From positions 6,324,001-6,388,000 of the forward strand of contig NZ_CP062165.1 in the NCBI RefSeq assembly GCF_014844075.1: DNA of 64,000 bases, read 5' to 3'. Below, piece by piece: positions 1 to 6,813 of the stretch. The position numbers and the translations under genes were made by a program. The stretch is from Paenibacillus sp. JNUCC-31. GTDB taxonomy: Bacteria > Bacillota > Bacilli > Paenibacillales > Paenibacillaceae. The notes under the pieces were generated by a model. The model was given only the letters and a program-made list of their open reading frames with translations, had not been told where the DNA came from and did not search any database. Each line of letters opens with the position of its first letter. Position 1 is the stretch's first letter.

Positions 1-180
1 TTAAAAGAAACAAAATTTGTAGAGAAGACATTTATTAATAATGGTTACCTTGGATCAAAAGGATCGGTAAGCCTAGGCACGGTTATACGGGAGAGAATTA
101 GGGAAAGAACAATGCAATTATTTGAATATCGATATTTGCTAGATGGTGAAGTTGAGTTTGTATACCAAAGTGAAAAATAG
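1..180 (+). CDS. C-terminal end of an unrecognised protein (partial)
   Basis: The window opens inside a reading frame that runs to a TAG at 178-180 and leaves 59 C-terminal residues; the start lies outside the window. The tail is charged (RERIRERT in the middle, LDGEVEFVYQSEK at the end) and has no membrane segment. I do not recognise the family. Its end lies about 50 bases before a repeated intergenic element, the same arrangement as several later genes. An open frame of 59 codons in AT-rich DNA could be chance, but a real gene end is more likely. Confidence 0.45.
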   Translation, partial: LKETKFVEKTFINNGYLGSKGSVSLGTVIRERIRERTMQLFEYRYLLDGEVEFVYQSEK

Positions 181-231
181 AGATGGAATCTTGACCAAAG
201 GTTTTAGGTAATACTTTGAAGACAGTAATGG

Positions 232-359
232 CGCATAACAATGTATTCATGTTGCGGGGCTACCACCCCTTGATTTTCAGATGTATAATCATGGAAGAAC
301 GCTTAGACAACAAACGACCCAGCCTAAGATAAGAGCTATCTAAGGGAAAACGTTAGATG
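232..359. repeat. Intergenic element, copy 1 (attC-like ends)
   Basis: The stretch begins CGCATAACAATG (232-243), continues with TTCATGTTGCGGGGC (246-260) and ends CGTTAGATG (351-359). The left part matches 8566-8590 (CGTATAACAAT, then TCATGCTGCGGAGC). The right part (ATGTATAATC at 281-290, CCTAAGATA and GCTATCTAA at 323-343) matches 6722-6784. The TAAC and GTTA ends resemble the R'' and R' core sites of integron attC sites. The relation to attC is inference; the similarity to the other copies is read directly from the sequence. Confidence 0.55.
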
Positions 360-390
360 AATGGTTTGAAAGGCGGTGAAGTTCTCAATC

Positions 391-768
391 ATGAAACCAG
401 AAATGAAGTATAAATTAATGATATTTCTTTCAAGTATAGGTTTCCTCACAACCATGCTTGGAATTCTATATTTGATCGGCGTGCCATTCTCAGAGCCAGC
501 CATTATTGGAGTCGTAATTGGTACAGTCTTTGGATCATTCGCGAAAACAATTGATTATAAGAGCAGAGATAAATATATAGGATTAATTGCTGTAATTGCA
601 TTGATAACTATTCTTCTTTTAATAAATAAAAATGATACTGAGATGGTATGGAAAGTATTATTGATATCTCCATTATTATTTTTGATTATTTTAGTAAATG
701 ACTATTTTAATAAGCAATTGTATTTTAGGTATTTAAAGAATATAGAGAATCAGAATAATGTTATGTAA
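391..768 (+). CDS. Small integral membrane protein, function unknown
   Basis: This is a protein of 125 residues with three or four hydrophobic segments: near residues 9-31, possibly a short one around 35-50, one near 62-79 and one near 86-103. Lys/Arg-rich loops lie between them, such as KTIDYKSRDK. I do not recognise a family. The reading frame extends to a GTG at 376, but the only good ribosome site, AGGCGG at 371-376, overlaps that GTG, so the ATG at 391 fits better. It starts just after the copy 1 element and stands alone between unrelated genes. Confidence 0.6.
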   Translation: MKPEMKYKLMIFLSSIGFLTTMLGILYLIGVPFSEPAIIGVVIGTVFGSFAKTIDYKSRDKYIGLIAVIALITILLLINKNDTEMVWKVLLISPLLFLIILVNDYFNKQLYFRYLKNIENQNNVM

Positions 769-837
769 TTTAATGGAAGTCAGCCCCATCATCTAACACT
801 ATATCCACGCATCGGCCCTCGGTTCAGAAGGAGCCAT

Positions 838-927
838 ATGTGGTTCGATGAGGCATTTCACAATGGGGAAGCAGAAGCAGCCGGACACATCCGCACACAT
901 CCGCGAAAAAATATTAATTTTTATTAA
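838..927 (+). CDS. 29-residue ORF, probable gene remnant
   Basis: ATG at 838 follows AAGGAG (828-833) with a short 4-base gap, and the frame runs 29 codons to TAA. The product, beginning MWFDEAFHNGEAEAAG, is not recognised. It lies in a 360-base gap with no other gene. Within it the 10-mer ACACATCCGC is repeated in tandem (about 884-904). The 788-815 stretch upstream (CATCTAACACTATAT, CGCATCGG) weakly resembles the element at 6124-6171. I read it as a decayed gene start, not a proven gene; from 928 to 1110 I see nothing else. Confidence 0.25.
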   Translation: MWFDEAFHNGEAEAAGHIRTHPRKNINFY

Positions 928-1130
928 GCCCGATCAAGATTACTCGGCATTTAAGATATATATTAATTAAAGAGATGTTATTGTTTCATAGAAGGCGTAT
1001 GAAGGGACGTCATGAATATAGGAACGTAAGACGAAATATATGCAATTTAAAGTCTATTCAAAAACTATATTAAAACAATACGAGTATAGAGTAGATTGAA
1101 ATATCAATTTTGAGAAGGTTGGTGTTTCTT

Positions 1131-2264
1131 GTGTCGAACAACAGACAACTTACAACATCTCAGAACGCTGCAATTGAATACATAAGTCATTGCGCGAGAT
1201 CCCAAAAGAAAGAGGCTCAAGCATCACTCAAAGAAATTTTTCAGTTATCCAATATTCCTTGGAATACCTTTGAAGAAGCAGTTCATAAGCTTAGATCCCA
1301 TGCAAGGGTGGCTTTGCATTTTCATCCTGATCGTCCGGTTGTAGAGTTGAAAAGTGTGGCCCAATCATTATTTGAGCAGGGGATCTATAAAAGTCAGTTC
1401 GAGACTCTCATATCCAATGGGAGCGTATCGGCTTATTCAGGTGGTCCAAGGGATCTTTGGGAAGAAAAACTATTTGGCGGAGCTTATCAGTTAGAGGGTG
1501 TAACCAACTTTGAAAGGCCAAAGTATGGGGCTCTTCATTTGTTGTTGCATCCGGATGGGCCGTCTCCACGATTCGGATCTTGTTATTTTCTTTTAAAACC
1601 GAATGTTTCACACCGCTGTACGTTCACTTTCGGTGGCTCTCAAGATGATCCGAAGGAAAAGGGGACGGTTGAGGAATTAGACGATATTTTATCTGCGCTT
1701 TTTACGGATGCTTTCTTTCGGGATTATGCTATTGGAGAAAAAGATCTGACTCCTAAAAAATTGATAGAGCAGCTATTGTATAATCTGGAACGTCCGTTAG
1801 AGGACCCATCAAAACTGGCTCCATATCGGAATCTTAACCATTTTATCGAAACTCAAATTCATGGAGATATCGTTCTTGAAGATGATGTGGAAATTTTAGT
1901 GGCTGACCCATCGTTCAAAGGAACAGAAATAGGGAATTACTTAGAGCAAATCTGCATCAAATATTCCATTGAACTATTTTGGCATATGGGATTTGCGATG
2001 CGTGCGGAGGAAGTGCCCTCTGATTTTAGGGGTCCAACCATGCCATCATTAGCGAAGCGGATTGCAAGCAATGGTAACATTGACGCAAGTGTGATCGGGA
2101 ATGCTGTCAACGATTTGAAACGCAATCCTGATCTCTGGTCTGACAGAGGTAACTACGAAGAAGTGCTTCAGGAATTAAAATACATGTGGCACATACTCGT
2201 TCGATATGGTAATTCGATGGATTCCATTCTCAGTAATAGCATCAGCGATCAGAAAAACCTCTAG
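1131..2264 (+). CDS. DUF3626 family protein
   Basis: This is a protein of 377 residues from the GTG at 1131. The signature HFHPDR lies near residue 64, followed by YKSQFET, SNG, the FGGAYQ motif, RPKYGAL and HPDGPSPRFGSCY around residues 126-152. These are the conserved blocks of DUF3626 as I know it; no biochemical function is established for the family. There is no signal peptide or membrane segment, so it is probably cytoplasmic. The open frame starts at a TTG at 1110, but the ribosome site GAGAAGG (1112-1118) lies inside that extension and best serves the GTG at 1131. It stands alone, with no obvious operon partner. Confidence 0.7.
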   Translation: MSNNRQLTTSQNAAIEYISHCARSQKKEAQASLKEIFQLSNIPWNTFEEAVHKLRSHARVALHFHPDRPVVELKSVAQSLFEQGIYKSQFETLISNGSVSAYSGGPRDLWEEKLFGGAYQLEGVTNFERPKYGALHLLLHPDGPSPRFGSCYFLLKPNVSHRCTFTFGGSQDDPKEKGTVEELDDILSALFTDAFFRDYAIGEKDLTPKKLIEQLLYNLERPLEDPSKLAPYRNLNHFIETQIHGDIVLEDDVEILVADPSFKGTEIGNYLEQICIKYSIELFWHMGFAMRAEEVPSDFRGPTMPSLAKRIASNGNIDASVIGNAVNDLKRNPDLWSDRGNYEEVLQELKYMWHILVRYGNSMDSILSNSISDQKNL

Positions 2265-2454
2265 AAATTCTTATAAGTTCAACTTAATTGATTTAATAAT
2301 GCATCTATTTAGTGGATTAATAACAATATTATTCTTAGCAATGAACATGGAATAGATCTATTCTTTTCGAACGAGTCATTACAGGTCTAGGTATTTTGCA
2401 ATTCGAAGAAGTGGTAGACACACAAGCATAACCCATGCAAAGGATGACGAGAAA

Positions 2455-2970
2455 ATGGATAAAGGGAAAATAATATTTCTGAATGGCGTAACCAGTTCAT
2501 GTAAAACTTCAATCGTAGAAGCGATGCAAGATTACTCTGAACCCTTTTTTTATGTTGTGGCCAATGATCTTTTTGAAAATACGATTGGTGATAAACATTT
2601 GCAAACAGACTACTGGAAGTATTTAAGTGAAGCCATCATTATGATGTATCATACAGCAAAATTATTTTCGGATCATGGAAAGAATGTTTTAATCGATGGG
2701 ATACTTGTTGAAAGACCGGAATTAAAGCCGCATTATGATAAAGTCCAAGATATATTTGCTGGATATCCTTTGGATATGATTGAGGTGTACTGCCCGTTAG
2801 ACCTTTGTCGTAAGCGAAATATAGAACGTGGTGACAGAAGAGAAGATCAATCCGATGAGCAAAATAAAATAATGTCCCAACACATCCGTTATAGCTGCTC
2901 AGTCGATACGAGTTTGAATACGCCGGAAGAATGTGCAGAAATGATTATCACATCAGTATTCAAAAAATAA
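2455..2970 (+). CDS. Chloramphenicol phosphotransferase-like P-loop kinase
   Basis: This is a 171-residue protein in the fold of chloramphenicol 3-O-phosphotransferase (CPT) and related small kinases. It starts KIIFLNGVTSSCKTS, has an ANDLFE block in the place of the acceptor-site loop, NVLIDGILVE as the Walker B-like strand near residue 80, and YCPLDLCRKRNIERGDR as the lid region. The Walker A is unusual: the Gly before the P-loop Lys (usually SSAGKS/T) is Cys here (SSCKTS). Whether it is active, and on what acceptor, cannot be read from the sequence. The ribosome site is AAAGGA (2438-2443). A second P-loop gene follows after a leader ORF. Confidence 0.7.
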   Translation: MDKGKIIFLNGVTSSCKTSIVEAMQDYSEPFFYVVANDLFENTIGDKHLQTDYWKYLSEAIIMMYHTAKLFSDHGKNVLIDGILVERPELKPHYDKVQDIFAGYPLDMIEVYCPLDLCRKRNIERGDRREDQSDEQNKIMSQHIRYSCSVDTSLNTPEECAEMIITSVFKK

Positions 2971-3010
2971 TGATTGAAAGTATCAGTAATAAGAAAAGGA
3001 GGATTATATT

Positions 3011-3067
3011 ATGTGTTTTAACTGTTATAGAAAACCGATAAGAATCCGTAACCTCCCTCAATATTAA
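3011..3067 (+). CDS. 18-residue leader peptide for the kinase gene at 3086
   Basis: ATG at 3011 has a near-perfect ribosome site, AAAAGGAGG at 2994-3002, 8 bases upstream. The peptide is MCFNCYRKPIRIRNLPQY and stops with TAA at 3065-3067, in the loop of a hairpin whose 3' arm covers the next gene's ribosome site. The layout (strong SD, short ORF, hairpin over the second SD, then a kinase-like gene) matches the translational attenuators known upstream of ermC and cat genes. The basic PIRIRNLP segment would be a plausible stalling sequence; that is inference. The length is far below a normal gene and the peptide has no recognised homologue. Confidence 0.65.
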   Translation: MCFNCYRKPIRIRNLPQY

Positions 3068-3079
3068 AAATTGAGGAGG
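3052..3079 (+). promoter_or_regulatory. Hairpin sequestering the ribosome site of the gene at 3086
   Basis: The arm CCTCCCTCAAT (3052-3062) pairs with ATTGAGGAGG (3070-3079), leaving one bulged C and a 7-base AT loop. The 3' arm contains the whole SD GAGGAGG (3073-3079) of the gene starting at 3086. The 5' arm is the end of the leader ORF, so a ribosome stalled or translating there would open the stem. No T-run follows, so it is not a terminator. The CCTCC segment can also pair with the leader's own AGGAGG (2998-3002). Confidence 0.7.
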
Positions 3080-3085
3080 ATTAAA

Positions 3086-3727
3086 ATGAGAATAAATTAC
3101 AATTATTTAAAAGAACAATTAAAGCATGTGTATTGGTTAAATGGTGGTTGTTGCGCGGGGAAGACAACGATGACAAAGAAATTTGTAGCAGAGTTAGGAT
3201 TTCAAACGTTGAGCGACGATATCTTGAAGTATAGACCCTTCACTAGTCCAACTGAATATCCTGCTCTTCAATATCCTCATCCCGGTTTAGACTGGGAGGA
3301 GTGGTTTAATAGGCCTACTGATGTGCAATTTCGGTGGCTTTGTGAAATCGTTGTAGAGATGATGGAATTTTTCGCTATTGATTTATTGAAAATGCCAACG
3401 GATAGACCAATTATTATAGATTTAGGAATAATGCCTCAACACATCCTACCCTTTATTCCTAAAGAAAGAATAATGTGTCTTTATACATCTGATGAAGAAA
3501 TAGAAAGACTATATTACTTTAGAGAAGACCATAAGATGATTTTGGATGTTATTAAGCTTACATCAAAACCAGCAGAAACGATTAAACATGGCAACAAAAC
3601 TATGGTGAAATTCTCCCATGAAATTAGAAATGCTTGCGTTAATAATTGTATCAAAACACTTGAAAGAACACCTAACATGAGTATCGAAGAACAATTCAGA
3701 TTAGTTCGTGAGCATTTCGAATTATGA
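3086..3727 (+). CDS. P-loop ATPase/kinase of unknown substrate, attenuator-controlled
   Basis: This is a 213-residue protein. Walker A is GGCCAGKTT near residue 20, followed by FQTLSDDI (an acceptor-like acidic block) and RPIIIDLGIMP as a likely Walker B strand near residue 108. The C-terminal half is basic and helical. It resembles small adenylate-kinase-type P-loop proteins that phosphorylate small molecules, but I cannot name the substrate. The frame is open from TTG 3071, but the SD GAGGAGG at 3073-3079 and 6-base spacing set the start at ATG 3086. Expression probably depends on the leader ORF just upstream, which is typical of drug-inducible resistance genes. Confidence 0.65.
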   Translation: MRINYNYLKEQLKHVYWLNGGCCAGKTTMTKKFVAELGFQTLSDDILKYRPFTSPTEYPALQYPHPGLDWEEWFNRPTDVQFRWLCEIVVEMMEFFAIDLLKMPTDRPIIIDLGIMPQHILPFIPKERIMCLYTSDEEIERLYYFREDHKMILDVIKLTSKPAETIKHGNKTMVKFSHEIRNACVNNCIKTLERTPNMSIEEQFRLVREHFEL

Positions 3728-3765
3728 TATGAGCATCCTTTGTTAATTTCATATGTCATACGGGG

Positions 3766-3793
3766 CAGGCTACCTATATAGGTAGCCTGTTTA
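3766..3793 (+). terminator. Intrinsic terminator after the kinase gene
   Basis: Two 12-base arms, CAGGCTACCTAT (3766-3777) and ATAGGTAGCCTG (3778-3789), form a perfect palindrome followed by TTTAAAT. The T-run is short, but the stem is perfect and lies 39 bases after the stop at 3727. Confidence 0.7.
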
Positions 3794-3935
3794 AATAACG
3801 AGACATGATAGTTTGGTTATAGTGAAATATAAAACTGATGTGGCCGACGTCCCGTCTGTATACGATAGTGAGTTGATCAAGTAGATAAAAATATTTTTAC
3901 ATAATGTAAAACTTAAGATATATAAGGAGCAGCAA

Positions 3936-3983
3936 ATGAAAAAATGTTTTCTGTTTATATTATTCATATGTCGCGAGACATGA
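3936..3983 (+). CDS. 15-residue hydrophobic ORF followed by a terminator
   Basis: ATG at 3936 has the ribosome site AAGGAG at 3924-3929 and encodes MKKCFLFILFICRET. It stops with TGA inside a short repeated element and is followed 20 bases later by a terminator hairpin. It may be a leader peptide with a transcription attenuator, or the stub of a lipoprotein or signal-peptide gene. The next gene starts 326 bases downstream at 4310, so a regulatory link is uncertain. The rest of the 3794-4309 gap shows no gene. Confidence 0.35.
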   Translation: MKKCFLFILFICRET

Positions 3984-3992
3984 ATATAGTTC
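3967..3992. repeat. Short TGTC/GACA repeat, copy A
   Basis: ATGTCGCGAGACAT (3967-3980) followed by GAATATAGTTCC. The core TGTC-N4-GACA is a small inverted repeat. Related sequences lie at 4778-4803 (ATGTCGGGGGACAAGACATA) and 5419-5444 (ATGTCGAAGGACAGGAATAT), all on the same strand and all close behind a stop codon. Confidence 0.45.
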
Positions 3993-4001
3993 CATACAAA
4001 G

Positions 4002-4025
4002 TCGCTATATTAGCGGTTTTTTGTT
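4002..4025 (+). terminator. Small terminator-like hairpin
   Basis: CGCTA (4002-4006), loop TAT, TAGCG (4010-4014), then GTTTTTTGTTTT. The stem is only 5 bases but the T-run is good. It lies just after the 15-codon ORF at 3936. Confidence 0.45.
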
Positions 4026-4309
4026 TTATTTCGAATTAGGTAATTATCTAAATAGAATCATGATGGAGACCTTGTGGCGAGAAAAGTACATGAATTTAAG
4101 AATTCGCATGAATAACGATTTTTTTTGTATCAGGAATTAGTTTTTTTCGATCAAAGGTAAGGACTAGTTCATCGTTGAAACGTTTAAGAACTTGGTACCA
4201 GTGTTGATAAGAATCTTTATCTATTTCATTAAGCTAACGGGCAGATTAACTCAATCAAGCATGTTAAAATGGAGTTACATATTTAAAGTAAAAGTAAAGG
4301 AAATGACTA

Positions 4310-4777
4310 ATGAATAAAAAAGCTTTGCTTGCTTGGGAAAGTCAACATAATGCAATAAAACGAACTGTAGATGGCTTTTGGGAGTGCTTTAGAAAATGGC
4401 GTGAAGAAGAGAAAGACGATTATCACAACACATTTCAAGGTAAGCTGTATGAAGAATATTTAAGTGTTCAAGAACGCTCTATTTATCTTAAGTATTCTTT
4501 CAATGTCGCAGAAGCAGTTATATTTTGTTCAGTCGATATATTTTATTTGGAAGAAGATATAGGTAGTTATGACATTGAATTTAATTTAGATGGCGAGATT
4601 ACTGATGACTGTTTGGATTTTAGCGATACTTTGTTAAAGGGTACAATCTCAAAAATTAAATATAATTTAAAAATTGCCCGTAACGCCCTAAAAGAGGGAA
4701 TTGATATAGGAACAATTTCCAAAATTACTGGAATTGATGTGAAGTATGTACAGATTTTAAAGGAGAAATATTGTTGA
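4310..4777 (+). CDS. Hypothetical protein with a C-terminal helix-turn-helix-like end
   Basis: This is a 155-residue cytoplasmic protein from ATG 4310 (AAAGGAAATG upstream). The first 60 residues are rich in Trp, Lys and Glu (FWECFRKWREEEKDD). The middle is acidic (FYLEEDIGSYDIEF). The end, LKEGIDIGTISKITGIDVKY, has the spacing of the short HTH-like tails that close some transposase-related nuclease proteins. I do not recognise the family as a whole. The TGTC/GACA repeat follows its stop codon directly. Confidence 0.5.
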   Translation: MNKKALLAWESQHNAIKRTVDGFWECFRKWREEEKDDYHNTFQGKLYEEYLSVQERSIYLKYSFNVAEAVIFCSVDIFYLEEDIGSYDIEFNLDGEITDDCLDFSDTLLKGTISKIKYNLKIARNALKEGIDIGTISKITGIDVKYVQILKEKYC

Positions 4778-4803
4778 ATGTCGGGGGACAAGACATAGTC
4801 CCA
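4778..4803. repeat. Short TGTC/GACA repeat, copy B
   Basis: ATGTCGGGGGACAAGACATA followed by GTCCCA, starting on the base after the TGA of the gene ending at 4777. It is related to copies at 3967 and 5419. GGGAC and GTCCC can also pair with each other here. Confidence 0.45.
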
Positions 4804-4858
4804 TTATATGCTTAGCAGGCTGCTATAAGTTAATTTTCTATTTTGAAGAAGGAAGGGG

Positions 4859-5145
4859 ATGACCTTGCAGGAGTACTACCTGACGCCTATAGAAATAGTA
4901 GCGATCCGTTGGCTTGTAGCACATTTCTTAAGGTAGTTCCTTTGTTTCATGACAGTCTAATTGAAATGGGGATTAAAGAAAGTGTGACTCATATTACTGG
5001 TGATATAGTTTCAGATGATACGATTTCACACGATGATCTAATAGCCGTTTACAAAAAAATGGGCTTTACAGTTGATAATGGAAAGTTACATAAGGACTAT
5101 ATAGAAGTAATGAAAAGATTAATTTCAGAAGGAGGTTCGAGATGA
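4859..5145 (+). pseudogene. Probable frameshifted gene, family uncertain
   Basis: ATG 4859 has a good upstream purine run (AAGAAGGAAGGGG) but its frame stops at TAG 4934-4936 after 25 codons (MTLQEYYLTPIEIVAIRWL at the start). The neighbouring frame is open from 4843 (TTG with no ribosome site) to TGA 5145 and carries the convincing part: FLKVVPLFHDSLIEMGIKES, then YKKMGFTVDNGKLHKDY, which looks like the end of a GNAT-type fold. A frameshift between about 4900 and 4930 would join the two. If the gene is intact, the start would be at 4843. The stop overlaps the next start by four bases (ATGA), so they were translationally coupled. Confidence 0.45.
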
Positions 5146-5336
5146 GAAACGAAGAATGTTGTCCTGAATGTGGAGGAACAAAATTTGGGGAGGGCAAGTC
5201 GCACGGCGAAGCTAGGGTATATCCTATGAAAAAGATGCTAACATTAGGATCAGATGTTACTCATGTAATTTGTATAACGTGTGGATTTATTTTAAAAAGT
5301 TTTGTTAAAGAGCCACATAAATTTGAGGATAAATAA
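5142..5336 (+). CDS. Small zinc-ribbon protein
   Basis: This is a 64-residue protein with two CxxC pairs, CPECG near residue 7 and CITCG near residue 46, which should bind one zinc. The segment between them (GEARVYPMKKMLTLGSDV) separates the knuckles as in the short zinc-ribbon proteins that automated pipelines often name TFIIIB-like; that name should not be taken as function. The start ATG overlaps the preceding stop by four bases, implying coupled translation. The ribosome site is GAAGGAGG just upstream. Confidence 0.7.
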   Translation: MRNEECCPECGGTKFGEGKSHGEARVYPMKKMLTLGSDVTHVICITCGFILKSFVKEPHKFEDK

Positions 5337-5418
5337 AATGGATATCAACATTTATGAATGCATGGATACTGTGAACACATAATATATTTTCGAAAGCAGA
5401 TGTTTTCCATTTGAACTG

Positions 5419-5444
5419 ATGTCGAAGGACAGGAATATACTCCC
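5419..5444. repeat. Short TGTC/GACA repeat, copy C
   Basis: ATGTCGAAGGACAGGAATAT followed by ACTCCC, 82 bases after the zinc-ribbon gene. It is related to copies A (3967) and B (4778). The surrounding 5337-5543 gap holds no gene that I can support. Confidence 0.4.
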
Positions 5445-5543
5445 ACCATAACTTAGATGTACAAGATCCTTCTTAAGCCTCTCGGATTCGTGAATGTAGG
5501 GAACGCTCTCTAAAAGTGAATAATTGTGAGAAAGGATGAATGC

Positions 5544-6103
5544 ATGAATATTCAGGACCTCCCAATTCAAATAATAGAACAAATCGGAAAAGTCCAATTG
5601 ATGGAATAAGTTTAAGAGAATTTCTATCTAAAGAGCCCGATCTCAAAGATAAAGAAAAAGCTATTTTTAACTTTGGACGTTGTTTGAAGAAAATACATGA
5701 ATGTTCTTGCCCTATTGAATTATTAAAAAATGATCATCCTTGGTTAGATACAATGCTTGATAAAGCAGAATATAATCTAACTCACTTTGCTGTAGACGGA
5801 TCAGAAGAACGACTTAAAGGGCTGAAAGAAGTAAGACCCAGACCAATAGATAACACTTTGATTCATGGCGATTTTACTATAGATAATGTATTAGTTAATG
5901 AATGCAATATAGTTGGAGTTATTGACTGGTCAGGAGCTGCGTACGGGGATCCAAGATATGATGTAGCATTGGCCATTAGACCAAAATATAATGCTTTTGA
6001 TAATGAAAGAGATAAAGAAATATTTTTTAACGCATACGGCAAGTTACGAATAACGGATGAAGAATATGACTATTTTGAAGACGGAATATATAGCTTCTTT
6101 TAG
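5544..6103 (+). pseudogene. Aminoglycoside phosphotransferase-like gene with N-lobe deletion
   Basis: ATG 5544 (AAAGGA at 5531-5536) begins MNIQDLPIQIIEQIGKVQLM, a normal N-terminus for small APH-family proteins, but that frame stops after 22 codons at TAA 5610. The next frame continues from the hinge region, DGISLREFLSKEPD, through the whole C-lobe: LIHGDFTIDNVLV (Brenner catalytic motif), GVIDWSGAAYGDPRYDVA (metal-binding Asp) and the end DGIYSFF. The ATP-binding N-lobe, roughly 60-70 residues in relatives, is missing. The junction reads TTGATGGAAT, which could have been present at both deletion ends. Without the N-lobe the product cannot be a kinase. An in-frame ATG at 5540 exists but lacks spacing from the ribosome site. 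Confidence 0.75.
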
Positions 6104-6151
6104 TATCGCTTCGGAGTGTGCTTCATCAGATAGCACTATATTTACTTTCAT

Positions 6152-6227
6152 ACTGACTAACCGCATCGAGGCTAGGCAGCTACCCCTTAAGTCGGTGGTG
6201 AGTTCATGAATACAGAATCGTTATAAG
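6152..6227. repeat. Intergenic element, copy 3
   Basis: ACTGACTAACCGCATCGAGG (6152-6171) matches ACCGACTAATCGTATCGTGG at 9706-9725 in most positions. GCTACCCCTTAAG resembles GCTACCACCCCTTGA of copy 1. The end, GAATCGTTATAAG, gives a TAAC...GTTA pair around the element. It fills most of the gap between two broken genes. Confidence 0.5.
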
Positions 6228-6251
6228 ACCACACATATTAGGAGGTCAACC

Positions 6252-6649
6252 ATGTTAGATCATAAAGAAATCTTACCGATTATTAGAAGGTTTGAAGAGA
6301 ATGAATTAACTTATTCACTTGGTGGAAGTGGATTGTTATATTATTTGAATTTATCAAATACAGTGAATGATTGGGATCTCATAGTTGATTGTCCAAAAGA
6401 TATGCTGCTTAAAGTTATAGATGGATATGATTGGATAGAACAAGATAGTGGTGACTACCCTTTTGCAAGTGAATACAGGATACATAAAATTGAGATAGGT
6501 GCAGCTACAAATAATTTAAAGAGCCGTGCAATTCCTGAGAAATTAGGGTTTAAACGTGAAGGTGAACTACGAGATTACGAATTTATCAATGGAAGGTTTC
6601 TAGACGAATAATCTATGGATTGAAAGCTAATGAATGGAGAACGGAATAA
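6252..6649 (+). pseudogene. Nucleotidyltransferase-GNAT chimera, frameshifted
   Basis: The first 75 residues ([11 protein letters not shown], then [13 protein letters not shown]) look like a small nucleotidyltransferase: the GGSGLL loop and the DWDL metal-site pair. At about residue 82 (6495) the sequence switches to the C-terminal end of a RimJ/RimL-type acetyltransferase: [20 protein letters not shown] and FINGRF. The frame then stops at 6611, but the other frame carries the natural acetyltransferase end, [13 protein letters not shown], from 6611 to the TAA at 6647-6649, so one base was lost near 6605. The ribosome site is AGGAGG (6240-6245). Both halves are incomplete, so neither activity is expected. 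Confidence 0.7.
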
Positions 6650-6721
6650 TACTTTTTATAAAAAACATATGACATCATCTGAGATTAAATTCTTACAAGG
6701 TCTAAGCGCCCTTGTCGTTCA

Positions 6722-6784
6722 ATGTATAATCTGGGAAGTTGACTCTGACGACACGTGAGCCGACCTAAGATAGTAGCTATCTAA
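6722..6784. repeat. Intergenic element, copy 4
   Basis: ATGTATAATC (6722-6731), GGGAAG, then CCTAAGATAG and TAGCTATCTAA (6764-6784) repeat the right half of copy 1 (281-343). AGATAG-TAG-CTATCT is itself an inverted repeat. It lies just upstream of the HD-CHAP gene; the part before it (6650-6721) shows no gene. Confidence 0.5.
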
Positions 6785-6813
6785 ACCTAATTTTAGGGAT
6801 AGGAGGCGAAAGT

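Noticed and set aside
885..904. Tandem ACACATCCGC as a functional repeat
   Set aside because: Only two units are present and they lie inside a small doubtful ORF; chance duplication is enough to explain it.
3052..3079. Reading the leader hairpin as a transcription terminator
   Set aside because: It is followed by ATTAAAATG, with no T-run, and it covers the next ribosome site.
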